A DNA stretch of 8,013 bases, taken from the NCBI GenBank assembly GCA_031551255.1, contig JAVBNW010000024.1, positions 1 to 8,013 on the forward strand, written 5' to 3'. The translations under genes were made by a program, and so were the position numbers. The notes under the pieces are model-generated. The model searched no databases. It saw nothing but the letters and a program-made list of their open reading frames with translations, and was not told the DNA's origin. Each line of letters begins with the position of its first letter. Positions within the stretch are counted from its first letter, which is position 1. Of the stretch, positions 1-4,671 are shown piece after piece. The DNA comes from JAVBNW01 sp031551255. GTDB lineage: Bacteria > Bacillota > Clostridia > Christensenellales > UBA1750.

Positions 1-729
1 GTTGTACGTGAGAATAACCAAACTTATCGCCTTGGATGGACGGAGCAGTGCAAGGACGGTACGAAGATGGGCGTGGGATGCCCGGAATACGTACTCCTAT
101 TTCGTAAATTGCCCAGCGACACCGGTAAGGCTTATGCCGATGCGCCCGTATCCAAGAGCAAAGATGATTACACGCGGGCGCAATGGCAGATTGATGCGCA
201 TGGATATTGGAGATCTTCAGGCAATCGCCTACTGACCAAAGATGAGCTGCGCGCCATGCCTGTTGACAAACTCCAAGCCGCATACCGTAGATATTCGCGT
301 GAGAGCGTATACAGCTACAATGAGCATGTAGCCCTCGCGAAGGAGCTCGATGCTGACGGGAAGCTCCCCGCATCCTTTATGGTGGTGGCACCCGGATCGT
401 GGACGGATGAGGTTTGGGATGACATTAACCGTATGCGCACGCTCAACACTACGCAGAGCCAGCGACGCCAACAGATGCATGTATGCCCGCTCCAGATCGA
501 CACCGTACAACGCCTGATTAATCGCTACTCAAATGAGGGCGACGTTGTATTCGATCCTTTCGGCGGGTTGATGACTGTGCCGGTGGAAGCGGTGAAGATG
601 GGGAGATATGGCATTGGGGTAGAGCTCAACGCCGACTATTACCGGGATGGCGAGGGTTATTTGCAACAGGCAGAGGCAGAACGCGACGTGCCGACGTTAT
701 TTGATTTTCTGGAGGAGGCCACATCATGA
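1..729 (+). CDS. DNA methyltransferase (N6-adenine or N4-cytosine), C-terminal part
   Basis: The reading frame is open from base 1, so the gene begins upstream and only about 242 codons are visible. The first codons read NNQTYRLGWTEQCKDGTKMG, then a VGCPEYVLLFRK strand, which is typical of the region after the DPPY catalytic motif in phage DNA methylases. The DPPY motif itself would lie before the window. Near the C-terminus HVCPLQIDTVQRLI leads into DPFGG (553-567) and GRYGIGVELN, the SAM-binding motif I and the following strand of the N4/N6 MTase fold. Motif IV before motif I indicates a beta-class order. The usual DPFxGSGT is DPFGGLMTVP here. It would methylate the phage's own DNA in the cytoplasm. 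The target base (A-N6 or C-N4) cannot be decided from this part. The stop overlaps the next ATG as ATGA. Confidence 0.85.
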   Translation, partial: VVRENNQTYRLGWTEQCKDGTKMGVGCPEYVLLFRKLPSDTGKAYADAPVSKSKDDYTRAQWQIDAHGYWRSSGNRLLTKDELRAMPVDKLQAAYRRYSRESVYSYNEHVALAKELDADGKLPASFMVVAPGSWTDEVWDDINRMRTLNTTQSQRRQQMHVCPLQIDTVQRLINRYSNEGDVVFDPFGGLMTVPVEAVKMGRYGIGVELNADYYRDGEGYLQQAEAERDVPTLFDFLEEATS

Positions 730-776
730 AAGTATGGCAACACTGGCTACTTCTCTGGGGGAGAAGTAAGACATGA
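726..776 (+). CDS. tiny ORF, 16 aa, unknown function
   Basis: ATG at 726 encodes MKVWQHWLLLWGRSKT and stops at 774-776. It overlaps the stop of the methyltransferase (ATGA at 726-729) and the start of the next gene (ATGA at 773-776). A strong purine-rich SD, GGAGGAGG at 711-718, sits 7 nt before its start, at good spacing. No other canonical start follows that SD at good distance, so the ribosome should load here. The peptide is Trp- and Leu-rich in the middle with basic ends. It is too short for a confident family call. It may be a real small protein or a coupling leader that passes ribosomes to the DUF1064 gene. I do not recognise it. Confidence 0.4.
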   Translation: MKVWQHWLLLWGRSKT

Positions 777-1183
777 CGCTGGAGGATGTAAAGCGGCATT
801 ATGAGCGGATAGGCAAGCCGCTCCCATCGCACATGGCGGCCGAACTCGGCGGAACGGAAGATCATGCGCGAGCCTCGCGGCGAAAATACGGCAATAATCC
901 GACAGAGTATAGAGGCAAGGTATACGACAGCACCAAAGAGGCGCGCAGGGCGCAGGAACTTGACATACTCCAAACAGCTGGTGAGATCGCCGGATGGCAA
1001 GGACAGGTGCCTTTTTTACTGCCTGGAGGGATACGGTATTTCGCTGATTTTGTTGTGCTGGAGCTCAACGGTACATACCGAGTCGAGGACGTCAAGTCCG
1101 AGATCACACGCAAGGACAAAGTGTATCGCCTAAAGCGCCGGCAGATGCGCGAATGCTTAGGGATCGATATCGTGGAGGTGTAA
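773..1183 (+). CDS. DUF1064-family phage protein, nuclease-like fold
   Basis: The 136-aa product matches the DUF1064 pattern from about residue 41: NPTEYRGKVYDSTKEARRAQ, LQTAGEIAGWQGQVPF, then RYFADFVVLELNG and RVEDVKSE, ending IDIVEV. D92 in ADF, followed by D106-V-K108 in VEDVKS with E56 upstream, resembles the PD-(D/E)xK nuclease core, and I recall that this family is thought to be nuclease-like. The biochemical role is not established as far as I know. A recombination or DNA-processing job in the phage cytoplasmic cycle is inference. The first 40 residues, including a HARASRRKYG basic stretch, lie outside the recognisable domain. The start is ATG 773, with GGGGGAG at 757-763 nine bases upstream. 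It sits between two DNA methyltransferase genes, four bases before the second. Confidence 0.82.
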   Translation: MTLEDVKRHYERIGKPLPSHMAAELGGTEDHARASRRKYGNNPTEYRGKVYDSTKEARRAQELDILQTAGEIAGWQGQVPFLLPGGIRYFADFVVLELNGTYRVEDVKSEITRKDKVYRLKRRQMRECLGIDIVEV

Positions 1184-1186
1184 TAG

Positions 1187-2407
1187 GTGATTGGCATCAG
1201 CACCTACAGCGGCGAGTGCGACGGCCTTGGCTACGCCGCCGAGATGGTTGGGATTGAGGTCGTCGCCTACTGCGAGGCTGATCCTAAGCGTCGGGCTAAG
1301 CTGGCCGAAAGGCACCCCGGCAAGCCCATATTTACAAGCGATGAGGAGTTGACAGCGGATGCGTTACGAGCAATTGGCATTGATCCCCACGGAATCGACA
1401 TCATCTTCGGCGGGCCACCCTGTCAACCATTTTCCGTGGCGGGAGCTCAACGGGCAACGGATGATCCTCGCCATCGATGGCCACAAATGCTTAGAGTCAT
1501 ACAAGAGTGCCGGCCCCGTTGGGTGCTTGTTGAGAACGTTGGTGGGTTCGTCCGTTTGGCGCTCGACCTTGTATGGTCTGACTTGGAAGCAGAAGACTAC
1601 GAAGTCGGGGCGATCGTATTGCCAGCTCTCGCCGTCGGCGCGCCCCATCGCAGGGACAGGTGCTTTGTTGTGGGGTACGCCTACGGCAACCAATTGCGGG
1701 AGTACAGCATGGACGGGCGGCAGATCGCCGGAGAAATCGACAAAGCTGCAAGCGCAAGCGGCATGGCCCACCCCAGGAGCGGCGGAAGCCAAGAGCGGAT
1801 ACCAGGACAGGAACACTTGCAAGAAAGGAACACAACGAAATCTGACTACAATTGTCAGGGAACAGGCTTGGCCGACGCCGAATGTGCACGGCAATCACAA
1901 CCGAGCGGGCAGCTCGAAGAATGCGGGCGACGGGTTAGCGACAGCGGCAGCATGGCCAACTCCCACAGCGCGAGACTGGAAGGATGGCGATGCGAAGGAT
2001 TGCGCAAATGTGCCGGTGAATGGCCTACTGGGAAAGGCGATACATCGAGCGTGGACAACACCAATCGCGGCAGATGCGATCGGATCCACAGCGGGAACGA
2101 AGAACGCACGGAGTCTGAGAGCGGATACACATTGCACGACTGGCGGCCAGCTCAACCCCGAATGGGTCGAACGCTTGATGGGGTATCCGCCAAACTGGAC
2201 GAAATAAACGCGCGTCTCGACGATCAAATGCCCCACTGGCCCGCTTGGCGCGGGCAGGAACAACACGGCTGGGAGCCGCCGCGCACGGTGACGGGGATGA
2301 AGGAACGCCCGCGGCGCATCGAATCACTGGGGCTGGCCGTGGTGCCGTGGCAGGTATATCCATTATTTGCGTTGATCAAGGAAACGGAAAAGCTTTCTTC
2401 TATATAA
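1187..2407 (+). CDS. C5-cytosine DNA methyltransferase
   Basis: The 406-aa product carries the C5 MTase motifs in order. A motif-I-like loop (TYSGECDGLGYAAEMVG, residues 6-22) precedes motif II/III (VVAYCEAD). Motif IV is GGPPCQPFSVAG with nucleophile Cys79, motif VI is ENV (116-118), and motif VIII is GAPHRRDRCFVV (151-162). A long polar target-recognition region (about 163-320) follows, then QPRMGRTLDGVSAKLD (motif IX area) and LGLAVVPWQVYPLFALI (motif X). It should transfer a methyl group from SAM to cytosine C5, probably protecting phage DNA from host restriction. Two departures stand out: the FxGxGG SAM loop reads YSGECDG, and the usual GNA of motif X is GLA. The start is GTG 1187, with GGAGG (1174-1178) eight bases upstream. 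The centre of the gene also carries a second long ORF in the +1 frame. The recognition sequence cannot be read. Confidence 0.9.
   Translation: MIGISTYSGECDGLGYAAEMVGIEVVAYCEADPKRRAKLAERHPGKPIFTSDEELTADALRAIGIDPHGIDIIFGGPPCQPFSVAGAQRATDDPRHRWPQMLRVIQECRPRWVLVENVGGFVRLALDLVWSDLEAEDYEVGAIVLPALAVGAPHRRDRCFVVGYAYGNQLREYSMDGRQIAGEIDKAASASGMAHPRSGGSQERIPGQEHLQERNTTKSDYNCQGTGLADAECARQSQPSGQLEECGRRVSDSGSMANSHSARLEGWRCEGLRKCAGEWPTGKGDTSSVDNTNRGRCDRIHSGNEERTESESGYTLHDWRPAQPRMGRTLDGVSAKLDEINARLDDQMPHWPAWRGQEQHGWEPPRTVTGMKERPRRIESLGLAVVPWQVYPLFALIKETEKLSSI
1359..2207 (+). CDS. overlapping +1-frame ORF in the C5 MTase gene, WPTP-repeat protein
   Basis: This 282-aa ORF lies wholly inside the methyltransferase, in the +1 frame. 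From about residue 41 it looks like a phage protein type I recall on its own next to MTases. The pattern is GHKCLESYKSAGPVGCLLRT, then SSVWRSTLYGLTWKQKTTKS, then CQLSPSARPIAGTG. WGTP, WPTP, WPTP, WPTP and WTTP elements follow (residues 105-234), and it ends GGQLNPEWVERLMGYPPNWT. I know no biochemical function for it. GAGGAG at 1343-1348 lies 10 nt before ATG 1359, so independent initiation is possible. The similarity is recalled, not searched. An alternative is that database copies of this type are themselves out-of-frame readings of MTase genes, or that a frameshift joins the two frames. Confidence 0.45.
   Translation: MRYEQLALIPTESTSSSAGHPVNHFPWRELNGQRMILAIDGHKCLESYKSAGPVGCLLRTLVGSSVWRSTLYGLTWKQKTTKSGRSYCQLSPSARPIAGTGALLWGTPTATNCGSTAWTGGRSPEKSTKLQAQAAWPTPGAAEAKSGYQDRNTCKKGTQRNLTTIVREQAWPTPNVHGNHNRAGSSKNAGDGLATAAAWPTPTARDWKDGDAKDCANVPVNGLLGKAIHRAWTTPIAADAIGSTAGTKNARSLRADTHCTTGGQLNPEWVERLMGYPPNWTK
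1670..2062 (+). repeat. five in-phase 12-nt repeats in the C5 MTase recognition region
   Basis: Imperfect copies of a NTGGNCNACNCC-like element start at 1670 (GTGGGGTACGCC), 1763 (ATGGCCCACCCC), 1868 (TTGGCCGACGCC), 1952 (ATGGCCAACTCC) and 2051 (GTGGACAACACC). The intervals are 93, 105, 84 and 99 bases, all multiples of three. In the MTase frame they read VGYA, MAHP, LADA, MANS and VDNT. In the +1 frame they read W followed by GTP, PTP, PTP, PTP and TTP. The codons between copies are not obviously repeated. The pattern explains the odd polar composition of the target-recognition region. Confidence 0.7.
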
Positions 2408-2525
2408 AGGTACACCTTATGCGCCTACCTTGACGGATTCAGGTGTCCCTAAAGAAATTCATACCATGAGCGGCGCTCATATTAACCTTGTAAAAGCGGT
2501 TAACTTTAAGAAGGGTGGGATCGCG
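2408..2525 (+). other. intergenic gap before the Rep-like gene
   Basis: This 118-base gap lies between the MTase stop and the preferred GTG start of the next gene. It contains TTAACC (2482-2487) and GGTTAA (2498-2503), a 6-bp inverted repeat with a 10-base loop. There is also a TTG at 2430 and an ATG at 2466 in frame with the downstream gene. I see no convincing promoter or terminator. If translation starts at 2466 the gap shrinks to 58 bases. Confidence 0.4.
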
Positions 2526-3320
2526 GTGCCCTACGTCGAACGGATGATCATCAGCGGCGACCTGCTGGAGGTCGAGCGGTATTACGTAACGAGCACCGGG
2601 AGGCGGGCGCCGCGCCGGACGGATCGGACGGAGAGCACGCCCGAGCAAACGGAGCGCAACAACCGATATGCAGGAAAACGGCTGGTGCGCCTTCTCAATG
2701 CAAACTTTAGTGCCCGGCGCGACCTCTTTCTGACGCTGACGCATGGAGATAGCCCGGACGAGGTAACAGCAAAGAATCGGTTAGATAAGTTGCTCAAAGC
2801 CGTGCGGAAATACTGCACCGCTCATAGGTCGGAGCTGAAGTACATCCGCATTGATGAGCAGCAAGGGGCATGGCACCACCATATGGCCATCAGCGCGATT
2901 CCGCTGGAGGTGCTGGAAGAACTGTGGCCGCATGGCCGCTTCATGGTATCGCCGCTCAACAAATCCGAAAACTATCGCGATCTAGTAGCATACCTGTTGC
3001 GGGACACGAAAGCATCCCGTAAGAATCCAGAGACCGAGAACGCGAAACAGCCGCGCCGGAAGTATGCGCGGCGGTGGAGCTGCAGTCGCAATCTGGTGCA
3101 GCCCACCGTGGCAACGAAAGAGATCAAGCGGCTATCGCTCTTGCGCCAACTTCCCAAAGCGCCTAAGGGATACATTCTCCTGCCTGACTGGTATTTGGGC
3201 AGTGACATCATGGGCAACCTGTACCAGTCTTTTTCATGCGTCCGGATTGCCGACGCTCGGACGTTATCCGGTGGAGGAAAGCAGGTCGATCCCGCGGGAA
3301 AGCAGGTTGCTAGGAGGTGA
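2526..3320 (+). CDS. HUH-endonuclease / Rep-like replication initiator-type protein
   Basis: From GTG 2526 the product is 264 aa. It opens PYVERMIISGDLLEVERYY, then a basic linker, and then the three landmarks of the rolling-circle Rep fold. These are a hydrophobic motif 1 (DLFLTLTH, residues 66-73 from this start), the histidine-rich WHHHMAIS (116-123) that would hold the metal, and YRDLVAYLLRDTK (150-162) with Tyr156 as candidate nucleophile. RRKYARRWSCSRNLVQP follows, as in related phage and plasmid proteins I recall. It would nick single-stranded DNA at an origin, but its job in a tailed phage is not known to me. Codons are also open upstream to ATG 2466 and TTG 2430. I chose 2526 because family members begin close to the Y.ER.I.SG...EVERYY motif; its SD (AAGGGTGG at 2511-2518) is only moderate. 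The C-terminal 40 residues are not recognisable. Confidence 0.7.
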   Translation: MPYVERMIISGDLLEVERYYVTSTGRRAPRRTDRTESTPEQTERNNRYAGKRLVRLLNANFSARRDLFLTLTHGDSPDEVTAKNRLDKLLKAVRKYCTAHRSELKYIRIDEQQGAWHHHMAISAIPLEVLEELWPHGRFMVSPLNKSENYRDLVAYLLRDTKASRKNPETENAKQPRRKYARRWSCSRNLVQPTVATKEIKRLSLLRQLPKAPKGYILLPDWYLGSDIMGNLYQSFSCVRIADARTLSGGGKQVDPAGKQVARR

Positions 3321-3328
3321 ACAGCATA
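3312..3328 (+). promoter_or_regulatory. perfect SD eight bases before an ATA codon
   Basis: AGGAGGTGA at 3312-3320 is a full nine-base match to the anti-SD end of 16S rRNA. The GTG start of the regulator (3317) lies inside it and so cannot use it. Counting from AGGAGG (ending 3317), the in-frame ATA at 3326-3328 is 8 nt away, the same spacing as GGAGG to GTG in the C5 methyltransferase gene. No ATG, GTG or TTG occurs at a usable distance in this frame. Confidence 0.5.
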
Positions 3329-3772
3329 GAGAACATCACATATGAAGACCTGAGGAACTGCGCGGCGCTGGCGCGGGAATCAAAGGATATGCGCAATCGT
3401 ATGCTCGCTTTGCGATCCCTTGCGGAGCGCTGCACCATGCCCATGCAAGGAAATGGGCACACGTCATCCGAGTCGCCGGATCGCCTAGGGAACTGGGTTG
3501 CACGACTGGAGGAGATGGAACAGGAGTGTAACCGCCGCATTGAAGCCTATATGGAACATGTGCTCGAAGTGGAATTGGTGATCCAGATGGTGAAGAATGG
3601 AACGCAACGCACCATCTTGCGCATGCGTTACCTCGATGGTCTGTTATGGGAGGAGATCAGCGAGAGAACGCATTATACGGACAGGTGGTGCAGGGTCTTG
3701 CATGATCGAGGGCTGGAGGACCTTGGACTGCGCAAAGACCGCTCGAAAAGCGATCCTTGTTATTCAGGGTGA
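3317..3772 (+). CDS. late transcription regulator, ArpU/DUF1492-type sigma-like HTH
   Basis: The 151-aa protein is largely helical and charged. Its C-terminal part (about 96-136) reads QRTILRMRYLDGLLWEEISE, then RTHYTDRWCRVLHDRGLEDL. This is the sigma-70 region-4-like helix-turn-helix of phage ArpU/RinA/DUF1492-type regulators, which switch on late genes. Its place directly before a promoter-like element and the packaging genes agrees with that role. The first canonical start is GTG 3317, whose stop-start overlap with the Rep-like gene is GTGA. However, the perfect SD AGGAGGTGA (3312-3320) overlaps this GTG. The best-spaced in-frame codon is ATA at 3326, giving IENITYEDLRN. Either the start is GTG with weak SD support, or it is a rare ATA. 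The C-terminus (RSKSDPCYSG) is unremarkable. Confidence 0.78.
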   Translation: MNSIENITYEDLRNCAALARESKDMRNRMLALRSLAERCTMPMQGNGHTSSESPDRLGNWVARLEEMEQECNRRIEAYMEHVLEVELVIQMVKNGTQRTILRMRYLDGLLWEEISERTHYTDRWCRVLHDRGLEDLGLRKDRSKSDPCYSG

Positions 3773-3787
3773 AATGGCATAATATGC
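3757..3787 (+). promoter_or_regulatory. possible late promoter with inverted repeat
   Basis: TTGTTA (3757-3762) and TAATAT (3780-3785) are separated by 17 bases, the preferred sigma-70-type spacing. The overlapping CATAAT (3778-3783) is closer to the -10 consensus, but at 15 bases. The -10 area lies in a perfect inverted repeat, GCATA-A-TATGC (3777-3787), which could be an operator or a regulator-binding element. It sits at the end of the regulator gene and ahead of the packaging module, where a late promoter is expected. Neither hexamer is a strong match, so this is tentative. Confidence 0.3.
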
Positions 3788-3825
3788 TACCATACCGTTC
3801 TGGCACATAAACCACAGGCAAAGAC

Positions 3826-3853
3826 AAGGGCCTCGCAGTGATGCGGGGCCTTT
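3826..3853 (+). terminator. hairpin with GTGA loop, terminator-like
   Basis: AAGGGCCTCGCA (3826-3837) pairs with TGCGGGGCCTTT (3842-3853) over 12 bp, with two G-U wobbles and a GTGA (GNRA-type) loop. The downstream bases CTCGTT are only weakly T-rich, so it is a weak intrinsic terminator at best. The loop and right arm contain the first GTG (3838) and ATG (3841) of the HNH gene. It could therefore act as a 5' leader structure or processing hairpin instead. A hairpin between the regulator and HNH genes fits a break between transcription units. Confidence 0.5.
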
Positions 3854-4176
3854 CTCGTTGGGGCGGGGAGGTCGTCAGGATCGCCAAGGAGTATGCGAAA
3901 GAGTTTTACCGTTCGCACGCCTGGAGAACGGCGCGGGCGGAGGCGCTGCGACGGGACACCTATACGTGCCATGATTGCGATGGGCGCGCAACCGACGTGC
4001 ATCACATCGTAGAGCTGACACCAGCAAACATCAACAACAGACGGATTGCATTTGACCTGCATAACCTTATGAGCCTGTGCCATGACTGCCATACCGCACG
4101 AACGAAAGGTGCGGGCGATTTGCCGGAAGGTTTTACGTTCGATGCATTCGGCCAGCCGATCCCCCCGGGGGGATGA
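3838..4176 (+). CDS. HNH endonuclease, packaging-associated
   Basis: The core reads AKEYAKEFYRSHAWRTAR, then CHDC (C44, C47), DVHHIVELTPANINN (H55, H56), AFDLHNLMSLCHDCH (N76, C81, C84, H85). This is a zinc-bound HNH nuclease of about 100 residues, as encoded beside the terminase in HK97-like cos phages. There it helps the large terminase cut at cos. GTG 3838 is the first start and ATG 3841 the second, but both sit inside a 12-bp hairpin, and the protein similarity begins only at MAKEYAKEFY-like residues near base 3880. There GGGGAGGT (3865-3872) is followed at 8 nt by ATC. No canonical start lies between 3842 and the core. The true protein may be about 98 aa with an ATC start, or 112 aa from GTG. 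The C-terminus ends PIPPGG within a C6G6 palindrome. Confidence 0.82.
   Translation: MMRGLSRWGGEVVRIAKEYAKEFYRSHAWRTARAEALRRDTYTCHDCDGRATDVHHIVELTPANINNRRIAFDLHNLMSLCHDCHTARTKGAGDLPEGFTFDAFGQPIPPGG
3865..3882 (+). promoter_or_regulatory. SD eight bases before an ATC codon, HNH gene
   Basis: GGGGAGGT (3865-3872) is a good SD. The in-frame codon at ideal spacing is ATC (3880-3882), followed by codons for AKEYAKEFYRS, where packaging HNH proteins usually begin. Upstream GTG 3838 and ATG 3841 have only AAGGG (3826-3830), which is buried in a hairpin arm. Confidence 0.45.
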
Positions 4177-4254
4177 TTTTTTCGGGGGTGGCTTTGGAGA
4201 CCGAGCAGTGGTCAATCGAAAAAACGCGTGATGTCGCGCGTAGTACCCCCCACC
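4159..4254 (+). other. candidate cos (packaging) region
   Basis: ATCCCCCCGGGGGGAT (4159-4174) is a perfect 16-base palindrome at the end of the HNH gene and includes part of its stop. It is followed by an 8-base inverted repeat, TTTTTTCG (4177-4184) and CGAAAAAA (4217-4224), with 32 bases between, then a CCCCCC run (4246-4251). The segment between HNH and small terminase is where cos sites lie in many Firmicutes cos phages, and the C6G6-plus-CGAAAAA composition resembles those I recall. Most of it is otherwise non-coding (4177-4278). The nick positions cannot be read here, and the assignment is inference from position and composition. Confidence 0.4.
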
Positions 4255-4278
4255 TTCGTAAGAAATGAGGTGAGATGC

Positions 4279-4671
4279 ATGAAGCTGAAGGGACTTCCGA
4301 GAAATTGGGACGACATGCCGCGCGACGATAAAATATTCCACGAGGAAAAGCGGCTTGAAAAGATCCTTAAGGACGTGCCGAAGGAACAAATTGCTTTATG
4401 CGAGCGCCTGATCGAGCGCGCGGCATTTATGGGTGTGATGTTGATCGAGTACGAAGAAGAGGTTAAAAAAAATGGAATCGTCACGCAGATGTGTCAGGGA
4501 GAATACACGATAGATCGCGAAAACCCGGCAATTAAAGGCTATAACGTGATGATCAAGAATTACCAATCCGTCGTGAAGCAACTCACAGAACTTTTACCTG
4601 ACAAAGACGACGCAGGCAGGGAAAAAGCGGGCGAAAGGTTAGCGCAGTTTGTCACCCGAGGGAAGAAATGA
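4279..4671 (+). CDS. terS: phage terminase small subunit, P27-like
   Basis: The 130-aa product starts MKLKGLPRNWDDMPRDDKIF and is mostly helical. Its core, LIERAAFMGVMLIEYEEEVK, then NGIVTQMCQGEYTIDRENPA, then IKGYNVMIKNYQSVVKQLTE, matches the P27-type small terminase pattern (an N-terminal helical region, a Gly/Asn turn, then the MIKNY...LL helix). It recognises the phage packaging site and hands DNA to the large subunit. I chose ATG 4279 because GAGGTGA (4267-4273) lies 5 bases upstream. Earlier in-frame GTG 4228 and ATG 4231 would add a stretch rich in prolines and lie in the candidate cos region without a good SD. The stop overlaps the large terminase start as ATGA (4668-4671), so the two are coupled. 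Confidence 0.8.
   Translation: MKLKGLPRNWDDMPRDDKIFHEEKRLEKILKDVPKEQIALCERLIERAAFMGVMLIEYEEEVKKNGIVTQMCQGEYTIDRENPAIKGYNVMIKNYQSVVKQLTELLPDKDDAGREKAGERLAQFVTRGKK

Noticed and set aside
2..235. Plus-strand 77-aa ORF at the window start
   Set aside because: It is out of frame with the methyltransferase reading from base 1, which shows recognisable MTase sequence over the same bases.
1364..1894. Minus-strand ORFs opposite the C5 methyltransferase
   Set aside because: No recognisable protein pattern. Long open frames here follow from base composition and codon periodicity of the plus-strand genes.
1670..2062. CRISPR-like array from the regularly spaced repeats
   Set aside because: The units are only about 12 bases, imperfect, lie in a coding region and keep codon phase, so they are protein-level repeats.
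2245..2433. Plus-strand 62-aa ORF overlapping the end of the C5 methyltransferase
   Set aside because: Low-complexity Gly/Ala/Arg sequence in a shadow frame of motif X, with no SD and no resemblance to a known family, unlike the +1-frame ORF upstream.
2430..2525. TTG 2430 as the start of the Rep-like gene
   Set aside because: No SD before it, and the residues it adds do not resemble the family. GTG 2526 or ATG 2466 is more likely.
3787..4389. Minus-strand 200-aa ORF
   Set aside because: It is antisense to the HNH and small terminase genes, has no recognisable domain, and every supported gene is on the plus strand.
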